Assembly: GCA_010094045.1 (NCBI GenBank)
Contig: ML986900.1
Span: forward strand, 12,010-34,345
Reading direction: 5' to 3'
Origin: Lojkania enalia
Taxonomy: Eukaryota > Ascomycota > Dothideomycetes > Pleosporales
Length of the DNA: 22,336 nucleotides
Positions 11,001-20,281 of the stretch are shown here, piece by piece (position 1 is the stretch's first letter; each line of letters starts with the position of its first letter). The notes under the pieces are model-generated. The model was not told where the DNA came from. It saw only the letters and a program-made list of their open reading frames with translations, and searched no databases. The position numbers and the translations under genes were made by a program.

Positions 11001-11840
11001 ATTAATTAGAGACTACGTTCTTTTATATTCTTCTACTAGAATAACTAGAGTTTTCTATTACCTATAATTAACTAAATATAAGCGACTCTACCCTATATAA
11101 CTATTAGAATATCTCTATATTAGATCCTATACAGATCTAAGCTCTATTAGAGTTAAGATTAGAAATATTCTATTAATTCTATTACTATAATAGATAAATT
11201 AAATTGTAAGAACGCTTTAACTCTAGTAACTCGTATATATATAGCCTAGAAAACTATAAAAACTAATATTAAGAAGGCTTAGAATTGTATATAATCTATT
11301 ATTAACTATTACTAATAACCGATTAATTAGTAGATTAGTAATATAGTCTACTTAAATACTAAGAACCTTACGGTCTAAAAACTAAGCTAAAAGCTATCTA
11401 ATTAATAAAAGGGCCCCTTTAAAGTACTAGAGTAGATTAGAAATTTATACTACTTATAGCTACCCCTAGGGTTAAATATATATAATATTTTTATACTAAA
11501 CCTACTATATAAAAACCCTTAAGACCCTCTATTTAGATAAGAAACTTTAAAACCACTTACTATCGCTATTAATAGGGTAGAAGAGTAGGAGGTTAAGGAA
11601 ATACTAGCTAGTAAGTTGTATTATAAGACCCTTAAATACCGTATAAAATAGGTAGGATATAATTCTAATCTAATCTAGTATAAAGTCTTAAATTTTATAG
11701 GTTCGCCTTATAAGCTAAAAGCTTTTTATAATAAGTATCCGAATCGCCTAGGACCTTTAAAAACCCTAACTAAATAGATTAAAATATATAAGAATAGTAT
11801 AGAAAATATAAATTACCTAGTAGATAATAATATATAAGAA
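8020..11840 (+). pseudogene. Gyp2 pol relic: RT, RNase H, integrase, chromodomain
   Basis: Domains in order: reverse transcriptase about 8880-9450 (IYIDYYKLNTF block, then the active-site box at 9334-9345, YLDD now YLNN); RNase H about 9740-10140 (EINTSNK for the family's E-DASD-, then YNKKLFAI); integrase zinc region about 10470-10680; integrase core 10700-11150; chromodomain about 11590-11760 (YKTLKYRIKQVGY, then YNKYPNRLGPL). The integrase D-D-E codons survive at 10704-10706, 10875-10877 and 10983-10985, in one frame with exactly 35 residues between the last two. RT and RNase H share a frame, but the integrase is in another, so a frameshift lies between about 10130 and 10560. I could not place the protease motif with confidence. 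Confidence 0.87.
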
Positions 11841-12927
11841 TTAAGTAGTAGATTTTAAAAAACTAAAGTATAGGCCCGAAATTACTCCTCTATAAAATCT
11901 GGAGGGTCTAATAGTAGACTGTTAGATACCTCCCTAGTCCTCTTCTCTTCTACTTTTCTTCCTCTTCCTTCCCTCTAGACTTCTCTTAAACCTTCTTTAC
12001 CTTATCTTTAACCGCCTAAGAGCGCCGCGATATTAGCTTAAAGGCTAGATATTAGAACTTTTAAAGCTAAAACCTAATAGAGTAATTTAGTACTCTAGTA
12101 GAATAAAGCTACTTAAATACTAGTTATAAGAAAGCTATCCTCCTAATTTCTTACAACCTAGGCTATAAGCGCTAGGCTGTAAGTAGACTCTAAAATAGTT
12201 TTAAAAGCTATCTTTTTATCCTTCTTATCCCCTATATATCGGGCTGCTACCTATAGTTTAAAATAGCCCTAGAGGACTAGAAACTCTTTCTTATAGTAGA
12301 AAAGGATCTATAAGTACGTTAGTAGTAAATACCCTACTAGTATTAGATATAATTTATATAAGGTTGTACTTTTTATTTTATAAGGTATAATACTCGTATT
12401 TTTTTAATTTTAGGGACTAAAAGATAAATATTATATACCGCCCGCGGGTGAGCGTGTATATAGCTTAAAAGTAGATAATCTAGAAGGCCTCTAAAAAGGT
12501 TTTAAGAGGTAGGTAGAGTAGTATATTAATTAATTTTTTTCTATAAAACGTTAGTAATATTTTAATAATTAATAGTTCTAGGGACGTATAATAATATATA
12601 CGGAGTAGAAGTTATTATTTAGTCAAAGAAGTTTAGTTAACAGCAATCTAGTAATATATTAAGGCTAGTAAATACTCGTTACTATACACGACGAAATTGT
12701 AATATTAATAAACCGTTATAATAGTAGTTACTAGCTAATATATAGGTTAATTATACTTACTATAAAAACCTTACTTAATATTACGTTAATAAACGCATCT
12801 CTATAAGCAACTGTATATATTAGCCTTTATTAGTAAATACCTTCTTAAAGGAATTTCTTTATACTAGAACCTATCTATAATAGCTCCGATTCCCTCCCGA
12901 ACCAGCGTAGATAGGGACTATTAGCCT
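11841..12927 (+). other. Gyp2 tail between chromodomain and 3' LTR, mostly unexplained
   Basis: About 1.1 kb follows the end of the chromodomain, far longer than the roughly 330 bp equivalent in Gyp1a. It holds a pyrimidine-rich block (about 11930-12000), a possible antisense coding relic (listed separately) and, from about 12290 to 12927, no reading frame or repeat I recognise. A small GC-rich island lies at 12440-12458 (CCGCCCGCGGGTGAGCG). It could be a long 3' untranslated region, an extra gene, or a captured sequence. Confidence 0.5.
11930..12285 (-). pseudogene. possible antisense coding relic in the Gyp2 tail (unrecognised)
   Basis: On the minus strand from about 12285 to 11940 one frame reads through with about ten interruptions, all TAA or TAG. 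Treating these as Gln, the conceptual protein would be Leu- and Gln-rich and end in a highly charged tail rich in Arg, Glu and Gly (for example LISSLQANIAALLGG with Q at the stop). A second frame over the same interval is about equally readable, so the evidence for coding is weak. I do not recognise a family. It is antisense to the rest of Gyp2, downstream of pol. It may simply be chance readability of low-complexity pyrimidine-rich DNA. Confidence 0.22.
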
Positions 12928-12943
12928 AAGAAGAGGAGGGTAG
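12928..12943 (+). promoter_or_regulatory. Gyp2 polypurine tract
   Basis: AAGAAGAGGAGGGTAG lies immediately before the 3' LTR start at 12944, the position where second-strand DNA synthesis is primed in LTR retrotransposons. It is purine only apart from the T near its end. Confidence 0.8.
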
Positions 12944-13222
12944 TATAATAATATAAAGAAATCGTTCTATAAAAAGCTTTATATATAATCTTATCCCAAA
13001 GTTTTTTACTTATCTTATTTTACTCCCGGTTCTACCCCTTTTCCTATCTATATATAGTTGTATACTCCTTTATAAGTAGTTTAGTAGTTTTTCTATATCC
13101 TTTTATATAAGGCCTATAGATATTAATAGAATTCCTAGGTTTCTAATCTCCTACGTACTTTTATATACCTCTAAGTAGATTTATACTATATTTAGACCCG
13201 TTATCTTACCTGCGCCGTTATA
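12944..13222 (+). repeat. Gyp2 3' LTR (279 bp)
   Basis: Partner of 6029-6307. It ends at 13222, followed by the ATAAT duplication. It keeps the unmutated form at several positions where the 5' LTR is mutated and the reverse elsewhere, so both copies took hits independently. Confidence 0.93.
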
Positions 13223-13227
13223 ATAAT
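13223..13227. repeat. Gyp2 target-site duplication ATAAT (right copy)
   Basis: Right-hand copy of the 5 bp duplication made when Gyp2 integrated into the Gyp1a 5' LTR. Confidence 0.88.
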
Positions 13228-13409
13228 AGAAGAAGATTTTACTAACCTAGCTAGCCTATATAGTAGTATAAACCTAGCTTCTATAAAAATCTATATAATA
13301 TAGATATCTCTATTCTTTATATAATATTTTAATATTTATATATAGTATATAGTAATAGAGTTAACTATTTAAAGTACGATTAATTACCTATATATAAGCG
13401 TCTATAATA
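13228..13409 (+). repeat. Gyp1a 5' LTR, remaining 182 bp
   Basis: Continues the LTR broken at 6028 and matches 20095-20276. 121 + 182 = 303 bp, exactly the intact 3' LTR length. Differences are transitions apart from about two transversions near 13383-13388. It ends in ATAATA at 13409, where the internal region begins. Confidence 0.92.
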
Positions 13410-13439
13410 TTATATTATATTATCTACTATTATATACTA

Positions 13440-14560
13440 TAAATAAGAACGTACTTATTAACATACTTAAAGAGATCTAGAATAAGCTAGACTCTTTATA
13501 ATAGAAGAATAAGATACTAGTAGAGGCCTTAATAATCTAGAAGAACTACTATAAGCTAGACTTTAAAGTAATATAAAGGGAATTTAGTAGCTACTAAACG
13601 GCTACTCTTCTACTAGCTACTAGTATATTAATAGTAATAGAACTATTACCCGCCCTTAGTCTAATTTAGCCTATAATTTTAGCTTTTAAACAAATATCTA
13701 TATTAACTTCTAATCCGCCTAAAACTATATATAACCTATATTTCTATTTTAATTACTTATCTAACCTTCTAATATTTTCTAGTAAACGCTTAGAGCTTTT
13801 ATACTTTATTAGAAAGGTCTACTATAAACTAGAAGGAAATGCTAACTAATACTTAACTAAATATATCTACCTTCTATATATCTATTCCCGCCTAAAATAA
13901 GACCTAATAATATTAGTTAACCTATTAATAGATAAGAGTATTAACTCTATAGATAGCTTAGTCGCCTTCTTAGAATCTACCTATAGTAACTAGAATAAGA
14001 AGACTATAGTATAGAGCAAGCTAGAGACTTTAAAGTAAAGTTAAAGTAGGTTTCCTACTTACTTTACTAAATTCCGACGCCTAATTATAGATACTAAACT
14101 AAATAAGACTAGATAAATTATATATCTCTAATATTCTCTCTCTAATAAACTCTACTGTACTATAATTAGTATTATAATACCTAGCACCTTAAATAACTAT
14201 ACTAACCTAATTTTCCTATATAATACTAACCTATATTATCTATCTAGTAACTACTATAAATAACTAAAGTATTATACTACTTATTAAAAGGACTTAAATA
14301 CTATAGAACTTAATATTTCTAGCTATATACTTATAGGCTCTAATAAATAAGAAAGGTGCTGCTGTAAAGGATGCTATTATAAGTATAATAGTAAGAAATA
14401 TATTTTGCTAGAATATAGTACTCCTCTACTATTAATCTATTAAGAGTTTTAGAGCCCTACTATATCTTATAAGTTCTACTCTTAATCCTCTAACTAATCC
14501 TCTAACTAATCTTTAATATACTTATTATCTTATAGATAAAGCTATTACTCTTATTCTTAA
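13440..14560 (+). pseudogene. Gyp1a gag relic with CCHC knuckle
   Basis: Structural protein relic. A readable stretch from about 13740 to 14090 (FIRKVYYKLEGNANQYLTKY, then FLESTYSNQNKK) resembles the capsid of fungal gypsy gag with its retrotrans_gag-type pattern. The nucleocapsid knuckle is at 14375-14416: all four ligand positions (C, C, H, C) are now Tyr, with the intervening residues NSKK and ILLE in the normal places. Just upstream is a Cys-rich run (RCCCKGC). After the knuckle come short tandem repeats. The knuckle and the protease motif downstream are in different frames here, but in one frame in Gyp1b, so the shift is probably decay rather than programmed frameshifting. Confidence 0.78.
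14484..14514 (+). repeat. 12 bp tandem repeat in Gyp1a gag, about 2.5 copies
   Basis: Unit AATCCTCTAACT repeats from 14484. With TAA read as mutated CAA it would encode repeats of Gln-Ser-Ser-Asn after the zinc knuckle. The sister element carries nearly seven copies at 21039-21122. Confidence 0.75.
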
Positions 14561-16883
14561 ACGTAGCTAGTTTTACTAACTAGAATATTACTAAAAGGTT
14601 CGTTTTAGAAGTAAATTATCTTCTAGAACTATATCTATACTAAATCTCTATATATTTATAGAACTAGTTCTTATAAAAATAGTTATAAAACTACTAGATT
14701 CTAACTCCTTTTTTAATCTATTAAGACCTAGTCTAGTAAGATATTAATATTCTTATTAATACTAGAGCTATTAGTTATAATTATATCTATAGAGATCTTA
14801 TATATACCTTAAAATTTTAAAAGATATAACTTCTATATAACTTATATTTAACTAGCTTTAATAGAGAAGTTTTTTATAAGGAGACTATTTCTTATTTAGT
14901 TATCTTAATCTTCTAATACCTAAACTATTTAGAGATAATATATTTCTATATAACTATATTAGAAAAATACTAGTTAATTCTAAGATAGCTATAAATATAT
15001 AAGTATTATATAAACCTAGACTATAAAAATAAATAGCTAGTCTTTACTACTAACTAATACTTAACTCAATACTTATAATCTACTAGTACTACTATCTATT
15101 AATAGGCTATTTAAACGGTTATTAAAGACTATAAACTATCTAAACTTAATATAAAAGGAGATTCTAAAGTAACTAATTTATAATCTTTATATAGTCTAAA
15201 ACTTAAGTAGTATTACTTAAATCTCTACCTATTAAGCTATACCTAATATAATTACTAGCTACTTAAAATACTATACTAGTTAAAAGAACTTAAAATTAAA
15301 ACCAACTTAACTTTAAATAAAAATTATAGCTAAAAGAATCTATTTAAGTCTAAATATTTAAAATCTATACTATAGCTAGATATATATTATATAGGCGCTA
15401 TATTACTAATCTAACTTTTCTAGTAATCTAACTATAAAATCTTTACTATATTAATAGCTAATATTAATAAGGTTCTAGCTCTAAAGGTATATACTAACCC
15501 TATTACTAAAGTACCTAAAGAATACTATAATCTATTATCTATCTTTTTATATAAAAATATAGATAAACTATTTAAATAATAACTATATAATTATAAGATT
15601 AAATTAGAGAATAGTAAATAAACTAGCTTTAGTCTACTCTATAAGATATCTTAAAACGAGTTAAAGGTACTAAAAAAGTATCTTAATAAAAACTTATTTA
15701 AAAGATTTATTAAAATAAGTTTATTACTAGTAATTATATCTATAATCTTTATAAAGAAATCTAGAAGTAGTTTTTAATTCTATATAAACTATAGAGCCCT
15801 AAATACTATTACTATTAAGAACTAATATCTAATTCTACTAATCTAAGAAATATTAACCTAATTTAGTAAGACTAAATACTATATAAAACTTAATATTATT
15901 ACTATATTTAATAAGCTAAAGATTACTAAGAGAGATAAATAGAAGACTATCTTTTATATATATTATAAGCTATTTAAATATCTAATAATACTTTTTAGCT
16001 TAGCTAATACTTTAAGTATATTTTAGTACTTTATAAATAATATACTAAAACTATACTTTAATATATTCTATACTACCTATATTAATAATATCTTAATATT
16101 TTGTAAGAATCTAAAAGATTATAAGTAGTATATTTAGCTAGTTTATAAAGCTTTAAAAGTAAATAGTCTATAACTTAATATAGATAAGTATAAGTTCTAC
16201 TAGTTAGAAGTAATCTATCTAGAATATATAATTACTATAGAAGGGATTTATATAGACTTAAAGAAGGTAGAAATAATTATTAACTAGAAATATTTTAAGA
16301 ATATAAAAAATATTTAAGCCTTTATAGGCTTCGCGAACTTCTACTAATAATTTATTAGCAACTTCTTATAGAAAATCTCCTTTTTAATAGCCCTAACTAA
16401 GAAGAATATTTAATTTAACTAGAATAATAGCTGTTAATATTTCTTTAACTACTTAAAGAATACTTTTATCTCTATACTAATTTTCTAATACTTTAACTCT
16501 ATACTACTAATAGTAGTAGAAGTTAATATATCTAACTTTATAATAGCTAGTATACTATTTTAGAGAGGCGCTAATAGTAAACTAAAATCTATTACCTACT
16601 TTTCTAAATATATAAATTCTACTAAAAATAATTATAAGATATATAATAAGAAACTACTTATGATTATCTAATATTTTAAGTAATAGAAGTCCGAATTAGA
16701 AGGTATAGTATTTTCTATAGAAGTACTAAATAATTATAAGAACTTATAGTATTTTATAATAATAAAGTAGCTAAACTACTAATAGATCTATTAGTTAGAA
16801 TATCTATTAAAATTTAACTTTAGTATTATATACTAACCTAGAAAACTTAGAGAGAAGTTTAATATCTTAACTTAAAAGTTATA
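14560..16883 (+). pseudogene. Gyp1a pol relic, first part: protease, RT, RNase H
   Basis: Aspartic protease motif at 14758-14766 (DTG now NTR, in ILINTRAISYN), about 440 codons before the reverse transcriptase box at 16078-16089 (YIDD now YINN) and in the same frame. RT blocks seen include KISQNELK-like (about 15645), FIKKSRSSF (about 15750), NYRALNTITIKNQY (about 15790) and LANTLSIFQYFINNIL (about 16005). RNase H follows (EVNISNFIIASILFQRG near 16515, YNKKLLMII near 16645, NYKNLQYFI near 16735). The relic stops at the Pogo-4 insertion at 16884 and continues at 18032. Asp-to-Asn changes at both catalytic sites are the RIP signature. Confidence 0.9.
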
Positions 16884-16930
16884 ACGTAGTTTATAAGCGA
16901 GTTATTAGTATAAGCGAGCTGTTACTCTAC
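16884..16930 (+). repeat. Pogo-4 terminal inverted repeat, left
   Basis: About 47 bp pair with 17983-18029; the five or so mismatches are all transitions. A sub-repeat is visible inside each end: TATAAGCGAG then TATAARCGAGCTGTTA, 18 bp later. Confidence 0.88.
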
Positions 16931-17029
16931 TAAGATTCGAACGACTTAATCGCGATAATTATTAACTATATATATATATACTATAAGAAGCGATAGTTTA
17001 TTAGATTATTTAATACCTACGCTATTAAT

Positions 17030-17800
17030 TTAGCACGTTTAAGTATTATAGCTAGGCTGTTTATAGCGCCTACAGCTCTATTAAGGCTGGCTACTCTCTT
17101 ACAGCTAAGTACTCTAATTACGAATTTTCTTATTAATCTACCCCTTAACATTATTTTAATTAATTATATTCTTACCTACAGCTTTTATTAGAATTCTCTA
17201 CTTCTATAATCGCTTTCTTTTCTGTTATTTTCGCTTTATTACTACCTCGTTTACTTACTTAAGGCTTTTAATTTAATTAGCTATCAGCGCGATCGAATGT
17301 ATTATTATTATAACATCTTTTTAAAGCTAATTAAAGGCTGCGATAATTGATGTAGGTAATAAATTTTAATATTACTAAATCCTACTATAAATTATTATTA
17401 ATTAAGCCTCTAGTTCGCGCGTATTACTAGGTGTTTTAGCCTCTTAGGGGGTAGTCTCTAGTATAGGTAGTATTAGTATATATAGTTTAATATTAAGCTT
17501 TAATAGTACCGTCTTAAAAGCTTGTACGGATATTAGCTTCTATAATTAATCGATTATAGGCTGCTTTAAAGGCTGGAAGGAAGGTAGTCTTATTAATATA
17601 GTTAATATAATCGCATACTAAGGCTAAGATCTTAGTACTATACTTAGCTAATAGTCTATTTACTATAGCTTATACGCCGTTAATCATAGGCGGAAATCCT
17701 CGTAAATCCTGATTAAGGATATAGCTAATAAGTACCTCCTTTTTAGTCTTTATAAGCTTCTTTAAATTCGGTTTATAATCGCATCGCGCAGCTATTCTAG
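17030..17800 (-). pseudogene. deleted pogo transposase relic (Pogo-4)
   Basis: From about 17800 down the relic shows the end of the CENP-B-type domain (RGFPPMINGVQAIVNRLLAK; compare RGF-P in relatives), and then, without a break in frame near 17630-17650, the post-catalytic block (DYINYINKTTFLPAFKAAYN). The roughly 300 codons of catalytic domain between them are missing. The C-terminal tail follows and ends in a zinc knuckle at 17033-17074, C-x2-C-x4-H-x4-C, with the first and last Cys retained and the second Cys and His now Tyr. The same knuckle is in Pogo-3. The product would have bound DNA but could not cut it. Stops now close it. Confidence 0.82.
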
Positions 17801-17982
17801 TATATTAAAAGTAGAGAGTACTTCGAGGGCAGTAAAAAGTTATTACAGCGCCATTCTCAGTTAAAACTTAACCTCGATTAATAGCTAAGATTATAAGGAT
17901 GATTTATAATTCTTTATAGGTTAATTGCGTATTACTGTATTAAGCTATTACGTATTAATCTAGGTAGGCCGTTAAAAGTTTG

Positions 17983-18029
17983 GTAAGGTAACAGCTCGTT
18001 TATACTAACAGCTCGCTTATAAACTACGT
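17983..18029 (-). repeat. Pogo-4 terminal inverted repeat, right
   Basis: Partner of 16884-16930; ends in ACGT at 18029, followed by the duplicated TA. Confidence 0.88.
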
Positions 18030-18031
18030 TA

Positions 18032-19640
18032 AGATAAATCTATATAAGAAGAAGCTTATAGAGGTTATTAATAGATATTACTTTATTTTAAACTATTCTA
18101 ATAGATAGAAGTAGGCTAATTAATTATAGAGATTATTAACGAAAAATACCTAAATAATAATCTAATCTAAGATACTTTAAAGCTACTAAGAAAAGGAGCC
18201 TATTAATTTAAACTTCTAATTTTAGCTAACTATAAAGAGTATAATAACCAATTATACTATTAAAATTAACTTATAGTATTAGATTATAATAAGCTAAAAT
18301 TTAAGTTACTATAAACTATCTACAACTTATTATCTAGTAGATACCCTAGTTAAGAAAAGATTTTAGAACTATTCTAGTATAAATACTATTAGTTAAAGAT
18401 ATTCGATTTAATATAATAATATATAGGCTGTTATTATATATATTAAAGAAGTAAAACTTCTAGAGAAAAGTACTATAAATTATTAAAACCGTTATCTATA
18501 CCTAAATAAAGGTTTTAAGATATCTCTATAGACTTTATAACTAATTTACTAGAATTAGAAGGTTATATAAATATTATAGTAGTAGTTAATAGGCTTAATA
18601 AGTATAGATATTTAATACTATATATAAGAATTAAAACTTCTAATATTATTTAACTATTCTATTACTATATATAGGTTTACTATAAACTACTATATACTAT
18701 TATATCTAACTGTAGAATATAGTTTATTTTTACTTTCTACTAAAAGCTTTATAAACAGCTATAAATTAATATATATATATATTAACTAACTTCTATTTAG
18801 AGATTAATAGTTAGATAGAAAACGTTAATATAGTAATAGAATAAGTTCTCTAAACCTATACTAGTTATAAATAAAATAACTAGGTTAAATAACTACTAAT
18901 AGTATAGTTTAAAGTAAATAATATAATATTTAAATTAATAAAAGTCTCTCTATTTCTAGCCTACTTTAGTTAGTACCTTTAAATAGGCTTTAAACTACCT
19001 ATAAAAATCTATTAACTACTAAAATAGTTCCTAATAGTTTAGAAAGCTAATAGACTAGTTAATAAGATAAAGGATATTATAGAGTATATTAGAGAAGAAT
19101 TTACCTAGGTATAAGCGCTCTAATAAGAGTATACTAACTATAAACGCGTACTAACCCCTAACTATTAGATTAGTAATCTAGTCTAATTAAATACTAGAAA
19201 TATACGTATATAAAGACTGTTAAAAAAGCTTAACTAGAAGAATATAGGCCTTTATAAGGTTATTATAAAGGTATTCTTATATAATTATAAACTAAAGCTA
19301 CTTAAATTAGCTAAAATATATCCTATATTTTATATATTAATATTATAGCTAGTATCTAAATTATTTAACTATTTATTTAGTTAATAAGTATATAATCCTA
19401 AATCTATTAAAATTAATAGAAAACTAGAATACCTTATTAAGTAAATAGAAGACTTCTACTATAACTAATAGAAACGCTAGTATAAATATCTAGTTAAGTA
19501 GACTAGCTATTATAATCTAAAATAGTATTTAACTAATAACTTTACTAAAATAACTATTATAGAAGATTACTATATTAAAAATCTAAATAAATAAGATTTA
19601 AATATAATATTACGTTTAGATTTTTAATTAGATATTAAGA
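18032..19640 (+). pseudogene. Gyp1a pol relic, second part: integrase and chromodomain
   Basis: Continues the RT frame once Pogo-4 and one TA are removed (RT box to first integrase Asp is then 435 codons). The zinc-binding region lies at about 18290-18450 (LELFQYKYYQLK, then GCYYIYQRSKTSREKYY with ligands partly Tyr). Core: first Asp intact (18531-18533, in IDFITNL), second Asp now Asn (18708-18710), Glu intact (18818-18820). The Asn-to-Glu interval is 2 bp longer than D-35-E requires, and the extra TA sits in a TA run at about 18766-18781. The integrase tail follows (NLVQLNTRNIRIQR near 19180), then a chromodomain at about 19430-19590 (YKYLVKQTSYYN, IEDYYIKNLNKQ). Chromodomains of this group bind methylated H3K9. 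Confidence 0.88.
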
Positions 19641-19973
19641 TCTAATTTAAATATATTCTTAAACGCCTATAGTAATATTATATTAATATAATACTAGTAA
19701 TAATACTACTACTAATCTCTAGTATAGTACTATTATATAAATTAAACTAACCTAACCCTTAGTATAGTACTACTATTAACTACTAGTTGTATTAATATAC
19801 TTATAACCTAACCTAATCTCTAGTATAGTACTATTATATAATAATAACTAATTACGCTAATACGTCTATAACTTTAACTAATACTAGTATTAATAACTAT
19901 TATTTAATTATAAATAACCTAGATATAATATAAAAACCTAATTTATAAGAACTTATAATTAAAAGAGAGGTAC
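19641..19973 (+). repeat. Gyp1a 3' untranslated region with three imperfect direct repeats
   Basis: Between chromodomain and 3' LTR. A core AGTATAGTACTAYTA preceded by CTAATCTCT or CTAACCCTT occurs near 19713-19740, 19749-19777 and 19805-19841. No coding frame is evident. It ends in the purine tract. Confidence 0.65.
19961..19973 (+). promoter_or_regulatory. Gyp1a polypurine tract
   Basis: AAAAGAGAGG, followed by TAC, lies directly before the 3' LTR at 19974, the expected place for the plus-strand DNA primer. Confidence 0.7.
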
Positions 19974-20276
19974 TATTATAGTAATACTATAATACCTCTA
20001 TATCTATATTACTTTTACTATAATATTTAAACTAACTGCTAGTAATAGTTATTAGCTATTAGCTAAAATATAACCGACTTATTATAACTATAATAGAGAA
20101 AGGTTTTACTAACCTAGCTAGCTCGTATAGTAGTATAAACCTAACTCTTATAAAAATCTATATAATATAAATATTTCTATTCTTTATATAATATTTTAAT
20201 ATTTATATATAGTATATAGTAATAGAGTTAACTACCTAAAGTATAATTAAATAACTATATATAAGCGTTTATAATA
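19974..20276 (+). repeat. Gyp1a 3' LTR (303 bp, uninterrupted)
   Basis: Intact partner of the split 5' LTR. It shows the unfilled Gyp2 target ATAAT at 20090-20094 and is followed by the AATAT duplication. Confidence 0.93.
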
Positions 20277-20281
20277 AATAT
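20277..20281. repeat. Gyp1a target-site duplication AATAT (right copy)
   Basis: Right-hand copy of the duplication seen at 5903-5907. Gyp1b sequence continues immediately after it. Confidence 0.85.

Larger units (their letters stand above)
6029..13222 (+). mobile_element. Gyp2: complete Ty3/gypsy chromovirus nested in the Gyp1a 5' LTR
   Basis: A 7194 bp LTR retrotransposon, plus strand, of a family distinct from Gyp1. It has two 279 bp LTRs, gag with a zinc knuckle, reverse transcriptase, RNase H, integrase and a chromodomain, then about 1.1 kb of extra sequence before a purine tract and the 3' LTR. ATAAT duplications flank it. It is relatively GC-rich for this window and its integrase triad codons are intact and in register, so it is probably younger than Gyp1b. 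Stops and at least one frameshift make it inactive. Confidence 0.93.
16884..18029 (-). mobile_element. Pogo-4: internally deleted, non-autonomous pogo element
   Basis: 1146 bp element with terminal inverted repeats starting ACGTAGTTTATAAGCGAG and TA on both sides (16882-16883 and 18030-18031). The insertion point is uninterrupted in Gyp1b (TA at 2437-2438), which proves the boundaries. It belongs to a different subfamily from Pogo-3: only the first five bases and the ACGT end agree. Its transposase lacks the whole catalytic domain, so it could only have moved by using another element's transposase. It keeps comparatively high G+C and CpG. Confidence 0.92.
5908..20276 (+). mobile_element. Gyp1a: Ty3/gypsy chromovirus, carrying Gyp2 and Pogo-4 inside it
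   Basis: LTR retrotransposon with domain order gag, protease, reverse transcriptase, RNase H, integrase, chromodomain, the order of Ty3/gypsy chromoviruses. Without its two insertions (Gyp2 plus duplication, 7199 bp; Pogo-4 plus TA, 1148 bp) it is about 6.0 kb, a normal length. LTRs are 303 bp, begin TATTATAG and end ATAATA, which fits TG...CA ends turned into TA...TA by RIP. AATAT flanks both sides. A purine tract precedes the 3' LTR. I could not recognise the primer-binding site after 13409. The reverse transcriptase is dead (YINN), and gag is out of frame with pol in this copy. Confidence 0.93.

Noticed and set aside
12440..12458. GC-rich island as a CpG regulatory site
   Set aside because: CpG survives in patches throughout because RIP prefers CpA. 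One short island with no conserved partner is not enough to call a regulatory element.
13250..13330. Homology between 13228-13409 and 20095-20276 first looked like a pair of short LTRs of one small element
   Set aside because: The upstream 121 bp at 5908-6028 completes the 5' copy, so it is one 303 bp LTR broken by Gyp2.
18766..18781. TA-rich runs as TATA boxes or promoters
   Set aside because: TA runs are everywhere because RIP turns CA and TG into TA, so they carry no promoter information here.
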